Shown: in pieces, positions 35,701-46,609 of the stretch
Position numbering within the stretch: position 1 is the first letter of the stretch
Layout of the letters: the number at the start of each line of letters is the position of its first letter
Assembly: GCA_965644295.1 (NCBI GenBank)
Contig: CBFFRP010000449.1
Span: 1-60,380, forward strand
Direction of reading: 5' to 3'
DNA: 60,380 bases
From: Paraphysomonas bandaiensis
Taxonomy: Eukaryota > Chrysophyceae
Position numbers and translations under genes: made by a program
The notes under the pieces: generated by a model
What the model saw: the letters and a program-made list of their open reading frames with translations, nothing else
The model's database searches: none
Told to the model about the DNA's origin: nothing

Positions 35701-38700
35701 CTTGGTACATACGTCGGGGAACTACTTGGCGATGTAGGGCAGCTGCTTGGTACACCACTTGGAGTCCCTGTTGGCTGCATACTAGGAGAAGTTGGCATCA
35801 AAGTTGGTTGACCTGATGGTTCTCCAGATGGTAAACTTGTCGGAGATGTCGGCTGAGAAGTAGGTATCGATGTAGGAATATAGCTTGGTTTCCCTGATGG
35901 CTGCATTGTAGGAATGCTGCTCGGCAAACAGGTCGGTTCTCCTGATGGTAGACTTGTTGGGGAACTACTTGGCGATGTAGGGCAGCTGCTTGGTACACCA
36001 CTCGGCGTCCCTGTTGGCTGCATACTAGGAGATGTTGGTAACAGCGTTGGTAAACCTGATGGTTCTCCAGATGGTAAACTCGTCGGAGATGTCGGCTGAG
36101 AAGTAGGTATTGATGTAGGAACATAACTTGGTTTCCCTGTTGGCTGCATGGTAGGAATACTGCTCGGCAAACAGGTCGGTTCTCCCGATGGTAGACACGT
36201 TGGGGAACTACTCGGGGAAGTAGGGTTGCTGCTTGGTCCACCACTCGGTATCCCTGTTGGCTGCATACTAGGAGAAGTTGGTAACAATGTTGGTAAACCT
36301 GATGGTTCTCCAGATGGTAAACTCGTCGGAGATGTCGGCTGAAAAGTAGGTATCGATGTAGGAACATAACTTGGTTTCTCTGATGGCTGCATGGTAGGAA
36401 TGATGCTCGGCAAACAGGTCGGTTCTCCTGATGGTACATACGTTGGGGAACTACTCGGCGATGTAGGGTTGCTACTTGGTACACCACTCGGTATCCCTGT
36501 TGGCTGCATACTAGGAGAAGTTGGTAACAATGTTGGTAAACCTGATGGTTCTCCAGATGGTAAACTCGTCGGAGATGTCGGCTGAAAAGTAGGTATCGAT
36601 GTAGGAACATAACTTGGTTTCTCTGATGGCTGCATGGTAGGAATGATGCTCGGCAAACAGGTCGGTTCTCCTGATGGTACATACGTTGGGGAACTACTCG
36701 GCGATGTAGGGTTGCTACTTGGTACACCACTCGGCGTCCCTGTTGGCTGCATACTAGGAGAAGTTGGTAACAATGTTGGTAAACCTGATGGTTCTCCAGA
36801 TGGTAAACTCGTCGGAGATGTCGGCTGAGAAGTAGGTATCGATGTAGGAACATAACTTGGTTTCTCTGATGGCTGCATGGTAGGAATGATGCTCGGCAAA
36901 CAGGTCGGTTGTCCAGATGGTACACCGGATGGTACAAACGTTGGGGAACTACTTGGTAAAGATGTTGGTTGACCTGATGGTTCTCCAGATGGTACACTAG
37001 AAGTGCTTGGTATAGTCGTAGGAAAAAATGTAGGGTGAGGAGTAGGGGCATGACATTCATGTACCGATGTTTGTGAAATGTAAAATATTTGCAATGCCGA
37101 TAGCTCACACAATGCACGTGGATAAATAGCATTCATGTAGTTACCATACAATTCCAGGCGGGTGAGATGTATTAAATTCGCAAACGAATCAGGGACAGAT
37201 CCCGTGAAAGAGTTCTCTCCCATATAGAGCACTGTAAGACTAGTCATGCTTCCCATACTAGGAGGAAGTGAACCTGTTAGGGCATTACTCCAAAAACTCA
37301 TATCCGCAACATTCTGCAAATTCCCAATTTCTGAGGGAATTGATCGACTCATGAAATTCGAAAACAAACGAAACTCACTTAGTCGTGACAATGATCCAAT
37401 ATTTTTAGGAATACTTCCAGTCAAACTATTTCTACTGATATCGAGATAGTAAAGTGCGGATAACTTTCCGATGTCAGAGCTCAATGTACCTGTAAAACTA
37501 TTGAGATCCAGATCAAGAAATTCCAGAGTATGAAGGCTGTAGACAGATGACGGTAAACTTCCTTCAAACATATTATCGTAAACGTCCAAGTATTGCAATG
37601 ATTTCAAAACAGTAAATGAGTCCGGAAGACTACCGCTGAAAGAATTCCTATATAATGAGAACACCTGTAAGTTGGAAAGAGCCGAAATACCATAAGAAAT
37701 TGTGCCCACAAAATAATTATCACTCAAATCAATTTTAACAAGACTTATCATTCTTGAGAGTGTATGTGGTATACTACCAGACAAAAGATTTCTGTCTAAA
37801 GCTAATGCAGTGAGCTTGGTTAAGTACCCAATGCTATCAGGAATCGTGCCTTCGACTGAGTAGTTTGGGAGCATAATACTTGTTATATGTCCTACCGAAT
37901 CGCAGTACACACCTGACCAATTACACTTCTGGTGAATCAAATTAACATTCCAATCGACGATCGCAGAGGTCGAAGAAATAAAATCACGTAGAAATATATC
38001 TTCCCGGAAGTCATAAGCATATGCAACATCCAACTGTAGTACTCTTACTCTGTGTTCATCTAAGATTACTGCGACACTCTCATCTGGAGATACTGCTATA
38101 CTTTGTATAGAGCTAAAAGTAGCTAATGTTCCGATACCGTCATCGTACCCTGAGAACCCAGGCTCACCAGCAACACGACGCACGTCAGATACAACCATAT
38201 TCAAGCGGTGTACAAAGTTACCGCTGTATGTAACAAAAGCAACACTATCATTGTACGTGAGTGTAATACCTAAAGGTAACGTGTTCGAGGCACTTGAATA
38301 TAACGTTGATACAGTGCAACTGGATAGAAGGATCTTCCTGATGCATTTATTCTTCATGTCTGTGACGAGGACAAAAGTATTATCCGAAGAGATTGCCAGG
38401 GATGTCGGGTCAGCAAACTTCGCATTAGTACCAATTCCGTCAGAGTGTCCCATTTGGCCTGATCCAGCTATAGTACTAACAGCTTTTGTACTCAACGTTA
38501 TCTTTCGAATGCGATGTGTTGCATCACATACAATGGCAAAACCATTATCGGAGGACAACGCCAGTCCTAATGGGCCATCAAACAGTGCCGCAGTACCAAT
38601 AGAATCAATGTAGCCGGAAGACGAGCCAGCAAGAGTCGATACATGAGTAGTCGAAAAAATAATCTTGCGAATGCGGTGATTAGAATGATCAGATATAAGC

Positions 38701-39166
38701 CCCATTGATGCATCTGAGGAGACAGAAATACCCCACGGGTAATTGAAGAGCGCGTATGTACCAATATCATCAGACCATCCACTACTTCCACTTTTTCCAG
38801 CAATCGTGGATACTTCTCCAGACAACAAGTTAACCTTTCGTAACACGTTGTTCATAGAATCGGATACGTATGCCACGTTTGAGAGTGGACCAAATGCAAC
38901 ACCAACAGGGGTGTCAAACTTGGCGGCGGAACCGATACCATCTTCATAACCATTAGTAGATCCCGCCACAGTTATAGTGTAATATCCATCAGTCACTGCA
39001 AGGAAAGAGTCATAAGAGAACCCAAATTTGAAAAAAATATTGCTCACAGCAAGTATATGTTAAGAACAAACCCACCTGTCGAAGTCAATGGTATTATTGT
39101 CGACGCTAGCGTCAAGTTATACGTCAATAACACTAAACCAACACCAACAAAACAATATGACATCAT
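23738..39166 (-). CDS. Giant cell-surface protein: NHL + LRR + PSGxPT repeats + REJ + EGF + multi-pass membrane C terminus
   Basis: Six exons join in frame: 39166-39076, 38995-29836, 29781-28730, 28680-25972, 25924-25482 and 25435-23738. The introns are 80, 54, 49, 47 and 46 nt, and the product is 5050 residues. Exon 1 encodes a signal peptide (MMSYCFVGVGLVLLTYNLTL). Residues about 31-350 are NHL beta-propeller repeats (DGIGTxAxF...RKI pattern). Residues 360-675 are plant-like LRRs (LTGSIPKNIGSLSRLS). About 680-2455 is PSGEPSGQPT/PTSP repeat. Residues 2460-2985 are Cys-containing beta domains. REJ-like modules start near 2985 (RVSISSPAVIGPCDPLTLDL) and again carry FYFSAFQWDD. An EGF-like segment lies near 3634. 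Hydrophobic segments lie near 4045, 4155, 4240, 4450, 4490 and 4620-4685, followed by a 360-residue acidic, Ser-rich tail. REJ plus several TM segments recalls polycystin-1-type proteins. The ligand and function are unknown. Confidence 0.9.
31740..37030 (-). repeat. Coding minisatellite for PSGxPT repeats, with 243-nt unit and higher-order periods
   Basis: This lies inside exon 2 of the giant gene. The basic element is about 10-12 residues (PTSxPTSLPSGEPSGxPT). A larger unit of 81 residues (243 nt) repeats exactly in spacing at 36148, 36391 and 36634. Other spacings of 300 nt (about 32434 and 32734) and 786 nt occur. All are multiples of three, so the frame is kept. Low stop-codon content makes other frames open too, but these are by-products. 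Confidence 0.93.
34413..36006 (-). repeat. 786-nt tandem duplication within the PT-repeat exon
   Basis: The block of about 34413-35220 recurs at about 35199-36006. I see no base differences by eye over this stretch, whereas neighbouring 243-nt units differ at many sites. 786 nt is 262 codons. It is either a very recent duplication or an assembly artefact. Confidence 0.8.
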
Positions 39167-39783
39167 CTAATAAATATGAAATGTAATGATAAAGACCCAA
39201 TAGAGCTATAAATATGGATTCGTATACTCTATAGAGTCATGAGTAAAATAATTGCTGCTGTAGCCATTCTATCGCCCGATGAGAGGAGATCCGGTAGTCC
39301 GGATATTAGTAATTAATTCCAAACAGGAATATAATGAATATAATAATTACCATACTGTAACACAATCATTGGGGACTGCTCTGGGCAATATACAGACACG
39401 CATTGATATGTCTGTCACGCTATATCTTCCGATAGGGTATGTACTCTCACTGTATTTCAACATAATTATGTCCATATACAGAAAAGAAGAACTCTGTATC
39501 TGTGTCTGTGTGTCTGTATATTTCGTATACCATATACGGTATACCTGCTGTACAGAAGGGTATATACTTGTATGTATACTGTGCGGTATACCATACCAAC
39601 AACTCTGTGCTGCTGTATGTATACCATCATATAGCTACAGTGTACATATATATTGTATATATAACTGCTATGTGGGTATTGAAATGTCACTTAATGGAAG
39701 TGGCGATCGATTCTGACTTGATGCCATTCATCATTCCATCTTTCCTTTCTTAAATTAAGCCATTAAATGTCACTAGTACATTC
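39167..39783. promoter_or_regulatory. Divergent spacer between the giant gene and the F-box/LRR gene
   Basis: This 617-bp spacer must hold both promoters. The part at 39500-39670 is rich in TATAC/GTATA steps and short palindromes (TATACCATATACGGTATAC). There is no gene inside; the frames at 39279-39753 are low-complexity. Confidence 0.45.
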
Positions 39784-41621
39784 ATGGATGATTTACTACT
39801 TCCTCAACGTAAATTGACCCCTACTAAATTAAATACAGAATCAATAGAGTCCAGTGCAGGGTCTTTCAAACCAAGTAGGGCGCTTTTCCGAGGAAGAAGG
39901 ATACAAAAGAATAAGAATGGAATTAAAAGAGCAAACCAGGTTGGAAATAGTATTGATGAAGCAGAAGAATCTGAGGAAGATTCCCGTCCTTCGTTTTTAG
40001 ATATTATCGCTTTGAAGAAATGGCATTTACATGCCATCATACCAACAAGAAGCCTTGTTGCTTTGGCAATGACTTGTAAGAGTATATATCATCGTTATAC
40101 CGCCATGAATTTCGACTACACTATAAAGCTCCATGATTTAGCAACCATAATTCGCTTTGGGAAAGGATTTGGTGTTCTTAATGGGTGCTGTTTACACATT
40201 GGTGACGGTACGCAACTTGAGAAACGTATGCATTCCGTTGTAATAAGCATTAGGTGACGATATAGTTAATTCTGAAGATATAAGTTTTGTTTGCGCGGCG
40301 ATGCAAAGTCCACGTACTCAAATTAGCTGCACACTCGCCTCCTTTGCATTTCAGCTTCATGGCGAGGTTTCTGAAGACGTCATGCATGGTTTCATTCGAA
40401 GCATGAAATACCCATCATTTTTACCTCTTCGACGATTATCTCTAGAAGGTAGCTATAAACTGTTTAGTTATTGTTTGTATGTAGTGACCGCTGTTTCACT
40501 GCAGGGAGTTTAATAGGCGAAAAAGGAATTACAATGTTGAGCAGCATGATAAAAAAGAATTACCTACCGAAGCTAAAAGATTTAAACATTGCCAGTATGT
40601 TTAAACTTTGATTTAACAGCTCCTCTTATAATTATGTTCTAGGAAATCATGCATCTTATAATGGTATTCATAGTATTCAACATTCACTTCTTTCGAAATG
40701 CTGTCCCGAGCTGGAAACTTTAGTTATCGCGGATAACCATGGCGAAATTAGCGTTCTGGAACTCATCTGCAGCCCTTTAATAAAGAAGCGCCCTCAGTTA
40801 ACCGCCCTTGATATTAGTAACAACAATGTTTCTCTAATCGATAGTGACTCAGTGTCTCTCATCATGAAGAGCACGATAAATATTAATTCTCTTCGCTCCC
40901 TCGACCTTTCTTTTAATCCCCTTGATGACGTTGGAGCTTTTAGACTTCTCTCCCAGATGTGGCCGTTGGAAGTTAAAACTCAAGATATTATCTTGATTGA
41001 AAATCTTACAATTCAGCATTCGGAAATTGGAAACAAAACTTTTGGATATATTGGTATGTTTATGATTTAATTGGATAATTAGAATGACTTCATGGTGGGT
41101 GCAGTGTTTGCTTGTGCTAACTTTTTTTGCAGGAGATTTAATGAAGAAAGGACGATTGCGAAACCTTGTTAGCCTATCTTTAGGAATGAACAATGCAACA
41201 GGAAAAGTAGGTGTATCCAGTATATTGGAAGCACTTTGCATGGGTGAGGGTCGAGTGGAGAGCTCAACCGCAGCAAGTGAAGTGCTTCCGAACTTTCGGA
41301 AACTGTACATCCCTCTTAATAGACTGAGCAATGAGGGTCTTATTGCTGTAATGAATGTAGCTGTAGTAGGAGGATTCAAACACTTGGAGGTATATATCAT
41401 TGTACTAATTCTTGTTCTGAATATAATTTTTGTAGGTTTTGGATGTGAGCGATGTCGGGGCCACAGTGGAAACTATGAACATATTTCTGCGCAACTTTAT
41501 AACACACGGTCAATACAAGAATTTAAAACGCCTTGTTGTATATGGTAGGCACCCTTTTGCCAAAAAAAATGCTCGAAGTCAATGTGCACCAGAATTTCTC
41601 AGCCGTGTCCAGGTGTCTTAG
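39784..41621 (+). CDS. F-box-like leucine-rich repeat protein
   Basis: Six exons join in frame: 39784-40207, 40254-40448, 40505-40594, 40643-41053, 41133-41389 and 41436-41621. The introns are 46-79 nt and the product is 520 residues. The N-terminal 75 residues are polar. Residues about 80-115 (ALKKWHLHAIIPTRSLVALA, then MTCKSIYHRY) look like a divergent F-box. The rest has irregular ribonuclease-inhibitor-type LRRs (LPLRRLSLEG, LKDLNIA, LTALDISNNN, LRSLDLSFNPLDDVGA, LVSLSLGMNNATGK, FKHLEVLDVSDVGA). By analogy it could be a substrate adaptor of an SCF ubiquitin ligase, but the F-box call is weak and the target is unknown. For exon 1, a 46-nt intron was preferred over a 28-nt alternative that also keeps frame. 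Confidence 0.8.
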
Positions 41622-42451
41622 TTACGTGAGTAGAGTTTATGTACAGTGTATTAAACAAACTGTGGTGTGTAGTTGTAATGATGTAGAAATAAAGCGGTTT
41701 AACATTCGCGCTATATTTGAGATTATTTACCAAACGTAAATATAGCATATAGCATAATTTTGCCGTTTTGATGTTTTGGCGAAGTGTATAACTACTAGTG
41801 CTTCTATAACACATAATTTATAAGAATATTGTAGTATAATGTATCTGCACTGACAATATGTCTATACACCATACATCATACGTTGAATGAAACGACATTA
41901 TAATTATGATATAAAACTGGCGAGAGTGTTAGCTACAAACTACCAAGTATCAAGTCATAACTTGTGTTGACTTCAAATGTGTAGTAATTTCCTATCTAGT
42001 TTACTAGACTTTCACTTTCTTAACAACATCTTGCAACATTATCCACTGTTGTAAAAAGTGATCAATTAATTTTTCTTAGTGAAACTTTTGTTGAAGCTGA
42101 GAATTAACAACTGCAGCTCCTGAGTAATTACTAAAGCGAATTTAACTTTAACGCTTTTTCAGAAACCTATATCTGGACATTACTACCAGGATAATGCCTA
42201 AAAATGTAATTGTAAGCTCTGTACTCTTGCCATGCTTATATATGTGGATGAGAAGAAGAGCGCTCAACAAATAAAGAAATTATTGGCTAAATGGAGTAAC
42301 GTTGTAACTAATGCCACAGTGCGGATACACCCTCATTGAGCAAAGGATGAACAGGCAGAAGTATCTATGAGGCATATCTCACTTATTTCGTCTCTTGCGA
42401 CTTACAATTAGCGTCATATGTGGGTGGGGCAGTGCAAGTATCATGGGTTAA

Positions 42452-42964
42452 ATCCCTCAACAAAGTCGGACTCGCACCTTTTCGTGGTGTTCTGGGGGAT
42501 AAGTACCGGAGTTTTTTCTCTGGGAAACTAACGTGAGCCGCAAACATAGTCAGCAGATATTCTTCTGCCCACTCATAACCGAATGCTTGTGTGGTACAAG
42601 GGACACCAATAAGTGTCACTTGTGTAGACGTCTTTGGGCCCCGACGAATAAACAGGCATCCGGGAATGGGTCCACCTCAAGGGCATCCGGGACAGGGCCC
42701 ACCTGAAGGGTAACCGGGGTATTGGGCTGCCTGCTGAAGTCAAGCATCCGGGATGTTCACCTTAAGAACTCCGAGCGGAAGTGGTCGCACCTTGGTGCTT
42801 GCGGCGACGCACAAGCAGCTTCCGTAGCGTTAAATAGTAGGATAAAAAAAGTGTGTACTGATTAGTTACAGGTAGAGGTCTAACTAGTTTGTCTAGCATT
42901 CATCTAGCTACTAAGTTAGTGCAGGTTTTTAACGCCTATTGCTAATAATAAGACTTTCAATATA
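42452..42964 (-). mobile_element. Dispersed repeat, copy C, with 13-bp target-site duplication
   Basis: The 13-mer TATCATGGGTTAA is exact at 42439-42451 and 42965-42977 and brackets a 513-bp unit. In reverse orientation the interior shares the ordered blocks of copies A, B and D (GCAATAGGCGTTA, ATCCTACTATTTAACGCTACG, CGCCGCAAGCACCAAGGTGC, GTTTATTCGTCGGGGCC, GAGTCCGACTTTGTTGAGGGA). A local internal duplication of the GGGCATCCGGGA segment lies near 42655-42715. Confidence 0.85.
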
Positions 42965-43189
42965 TATCATGGGTTAAGATTTACCACTGTTGGTCCACAG
43001 CAACGGTTTGTGTGGATGGATTCTTGGGTAAAATACGGGTTACACACAACGCATTAAAAAATTATCATGATAAATTTTCTCTGTTTTCTATCTATTTAGG
43101 GTCACTCGGAAAAACACACAAATACATACATAGGATAGATCACTGATATTATATATTACATAAGTACTATTATCACAATAAAGCTCATC

Positions 43190-44600
43190 AGCTGCAAACA
43201 TTGCCTCAGATATACAAGATCCTCCAGATAGTGTCTCAAAGGATGATCTCTGAAGAATTGTAGAACTATATCTTTATCCCGCCGCCCAAGTTCATTTTAC
43301 TTCTGCACTTGGGGTTATGACTCGAAGTGAAATGGACGCAAGGAAGAGTGAAGCTCCAACACTTAATAGAAAGTCTATGTTAGCTGAATCCACGGATCCA
43401 CGGCTTCGATTTACATGGACTACGACATCTTCAATCCCCAGAATAGATTGATTCAGTAGTCAGTAGGACCTGAAGGCTCGTCAGTTCCTATGAAACCGTG
43501 TACTACAATTGATATGACAGTACTTGCTGTAAGATGCTCTGAATTGAATCCGACCAATCTTGAGCGTGCATCCATTCTTCGCAATGAAGTCTGGATTCAG
43601 GAATGATTACTGTAGGTTCCGTCATTTTTATCTGCAGTCTTAAGAGATATTAATCGCTCGGGAGAGAACAGGGATCGGTCAGAGGTGGAGGTGAACTGGA
43701 TGTCAGCGGAAGCGCAGATGAGATGGGTGTATCACGTCCACAACAAGAGTCGCCGGTATCCTACTGTTGTTACATATGCGTATGGGGTGCTTGATCAGTC
43801 ACAAGTAAATACCTTTGATCGGTCTGCTGGTGAAGCTGGAAGAGACTTCTCCGTTTATGGGGAAAACATAGGAAGTGTGGAGAAAGCGAATGCAGCACGT
43901 AAGAAGCGTTACGCTGAAGCAAGGGCTGAGAAAAGAGCTAAACTTACTAAAACCAGTCACTCATTTGAGAATACCTTGGAAGGATTATAAAAGCCCTAAA
44001 GGACCAAGAAACAATGAAAATCCAATTATAAATACTGAAATTTGCTGCTCTAAATGCACCTACGATTGAAAAAAGCAGGAAGCGTGGCTCAAGTTGGACA
44101 TGATGAGGGCAGCATTACGTAGTAGATAAATATCGCACACCTATTGTGATGAACAAAATTATGATGGAGTAAGTAGTGATGTGGGGGTAGAATAGCTCCT
44201 AGTATTGCAGCTGATTCAGTCATGTACACCAGAGAGACGATTATCTGATGATTTAATTAATATTTCAAATTATAAATTCTTACGAACGACTATGTGCTAT
44301 TGTGTGTGGAGGTCTTACACGCCCTTCGCGTTCAATTCTTCGTGTAATGGTTGCTCTTATGTGTCCAAATACTCTTCGTCATGGAATATCATCCCGCTCT
44401 TCGCCATTTTTACTACTAACGGCACAGTGGTCATAATCGCGAACTTTCTTAACATCCGCGAGGTGGAATTTTCACACCTCTGTCAAGGCAGAAATTATGA
44501 AGTGTACAACAAACATTTATTTCCAGACCACATCTCTCATACACCTTCCAAAGTATTCCCCACTGTTGAACGAGCATTTGAAATGCTCGTTAAATAGCTT
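43190..44600 (+). pseudogene. Decayed coding-like region of unknown origin
   Basis: Fragments read like protein in different frames and are separated by stops: YPAAQVHFTSALGVMTRSEM near 43270-43340, LAVRCSELNPTNLERASILR near 43520-43590, and an ORF at 43685-43990 with a Lys/Arg/Ala-rich end (KANAARKKRYAEARAEKRAK). I do not recognise a family. It may be a dead transposon gene or host gene. Confidence 0.3.
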
Positions 44601-45478
44601 GTTGGAGTAAGAATACCAGAAGTTGACCACGTCTTTCCAAATTCCAATACCACACTCAGGGTAAGGGGTTAGAAACTGCAGAGTGAAGGTTAAGGCTTCA
44701 TCTCCGATTAAGAACCTGTCATATAAGTCTCCTTTCGATAGTCTGTCAGCGAGATTGGAAATATCTCAGCACTCACTGGCACGGGTACTGCCCGGATCAT
44801 TGGCAATAACACTCCAAAAACGCCCATTGGCGTCACATCCAGCCATAACTACAACAAATAATCTGTCAAATGCAGGTATAAGTTATAAATTAGTAGCACT
44901 AGTTACTTACGATTGCAACACTTCCTTATTTTCTAAAGGAATTCCTATTTATAGAAGCTTATCTAATGGCTCTATTGTTGGCCATAGTACACGGTGGTCA
45001 CTACACCATGTTGCCTTGCTCACACCTCATGCAAAACATATCTCAATGTACGAGCCACCACTAAACCACCGCAAGCACACTGCATATCTGTCTGGTATGT
45101 GTATTGGCGTTCTCACCTTTCTTCATTGCTGTATTTTGTAATTTTGTATTTTGTCCAAAAAACATACGTATATTTTACTGGTTTCATATATATATGGTGT
45201 TGTCGTATGTACACTCTGTATGAAAGTCTTGCATATACTGCTGCTGTATATACTGTACCATACATATGTACAGAGATCATATGAATGTACAGTATGTGCC
45301 GCTGTGTATGTATATATATATAGGGGGGAACTATTAACATTAACCGACAGCGGTATATGTAAATATATCCAGTCACTGTGTCATGTCATAGCAGATTTAT
45401 TAAAATGAAAGGGGTACTGTTCCAACTCCTCACTGACTGATACACGATCCGATCTATATAATAATACAGTGAAGTGGA

Positions 45479-46609
45479 ATGGAGTCACTTGCTATTATTA
45501 ACCGGTACATTAGTCAACCTAATGGAACCACAAGAAACTATGATAAAGTAATTTATGAATGTAGTGTCTTTGTAGAGACATTTCAGGTGCCATCTGGACA
45601 GCAATTCGGTCCAGAGCCAGATGAAATGAGACCCATTCTAGCGGCACTCAACTCAGAACTGGCGCCTGATATGGAAATATATTTGATTAAAATATTAAAA
45701 ATACTTCTGAGGAATCCACTCAATAGAAGAGCTATTGGAAGGGTTGGCTTATCTGCGTTAGTTGAAGCATTAAAACGATTATCATCTGGACGACCTGTGG
45801 CTGCCGGGGAGCTTGGAAATGCTGTTTTGAATGCGTGCTACAATGGCGAAAATGTTGGCCTATTTATCGAGGTTGGAGGTGTTCCACCTTTGTGTGTGCT
45901 ACTTCGATCACGAGATGTGGATGTAATTGCAAGCACATTGGGAGCCCTGCAAGGAGTATGTTATGTTCCTAAAGGACGACATGAAGTTCGCGGAGATATA
46001 CAGGTGAGGCATTATTGTTGTTGCTTGGGAACGTATGTAAGGAAGCGATAAGTAGTTTATACTTTTGAATGTATACGCTTCTCACTATCTGTGAATAGAC
46101 TATGTCGCTGATTGCCACTTTTCTCTCCTCTTCTGACCCGTTAGTACGTGCTCGCGCCGTCGGGTGCGTGCATAACCTCTCTGCCGATGGAGTGTCAATC
46201 TCTGCACTACGAGAGGTTGGCTGCATTGCACCTCTTCTTGCGCTGCTGCGAGAGCACTCCCCTGAAGTGTGCCAGGCTGCCGCTGGTACGCTACAGAATA
46301 TGTCCCGTGAAACAGCGTCGAGAAATATTATCCTAGATATGGATGCCACGCCAATGTTATTAGATCTTCTTTTCAGCGCCGATGTACAGTGTCAGGTGTG
46401 TACTTTACTGCATGAAGCAGTGTGTTATATTTCTAATCTACTGATTTCTCTACTACGTTCTTCAGGTGGCTTCCATTGGTGCACTTATGAATATCCTAGG
46501 TCCCACCTTGGACGAGGAGCGTATGCAGCAATTGAAAGAGACCCTTACTGATGGTTTAGTTCTGGGGGCGATAGAGTCTTGCGTATTTGAACCTAACATT
46601 CCCCCCTGA
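45479..46609 (+). CDS. Armadillo-repeat protein
   Basis: Exons 45479-46003, 46099-46395 and 46466-46609 join across 95- and 70-nt introns to give 321 residues. Several ARM repeats are visible: GGVPPLCVLLRSRDVDVIAS with TLGALQGVCY, LIATFLSSSDPLVRARAVGC with VHNLSADG, GCIAPLLALLREHSPEVCQA with AAGTLQNMS, then MLLDLLFSADVQCQVASIGA with LMNILG. This right-handed superhelix normally binds partner proteins or peptides. No other domain and no signal peptide are present, so the specific role is unknown. Confidence 0.85.

Larger units (their letters stand above)
41622..45478. other. Gene-poor stretch with dispersed repeat and decayed frames
   Basis: This 3.9-kb stretch holds dispersed-repeat copy C (42452-42964) and a decayed coding-like region (about 43190-44600). 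From 45130 to 45400 it is low-complexity TATA/GTAT sequence. No intact gene is supported. Confidence 0.55.

Noticed and set aside
39279-39753. Plus-strand ORFs in the spacer upstream of the F-box/LRR gene
   Set aside because: They are Tyr/Ile/Cys-rich translations of TATAC/GTATA-rich DNA in a promoter region.
40226-40253. A 28-nt intron in the F-box/LRR gene
   Set aside because: It keeps frame, but a 46-nt GT-AG intron (40208-40253) with the same acceptor does too and fits the intron size range of this window.
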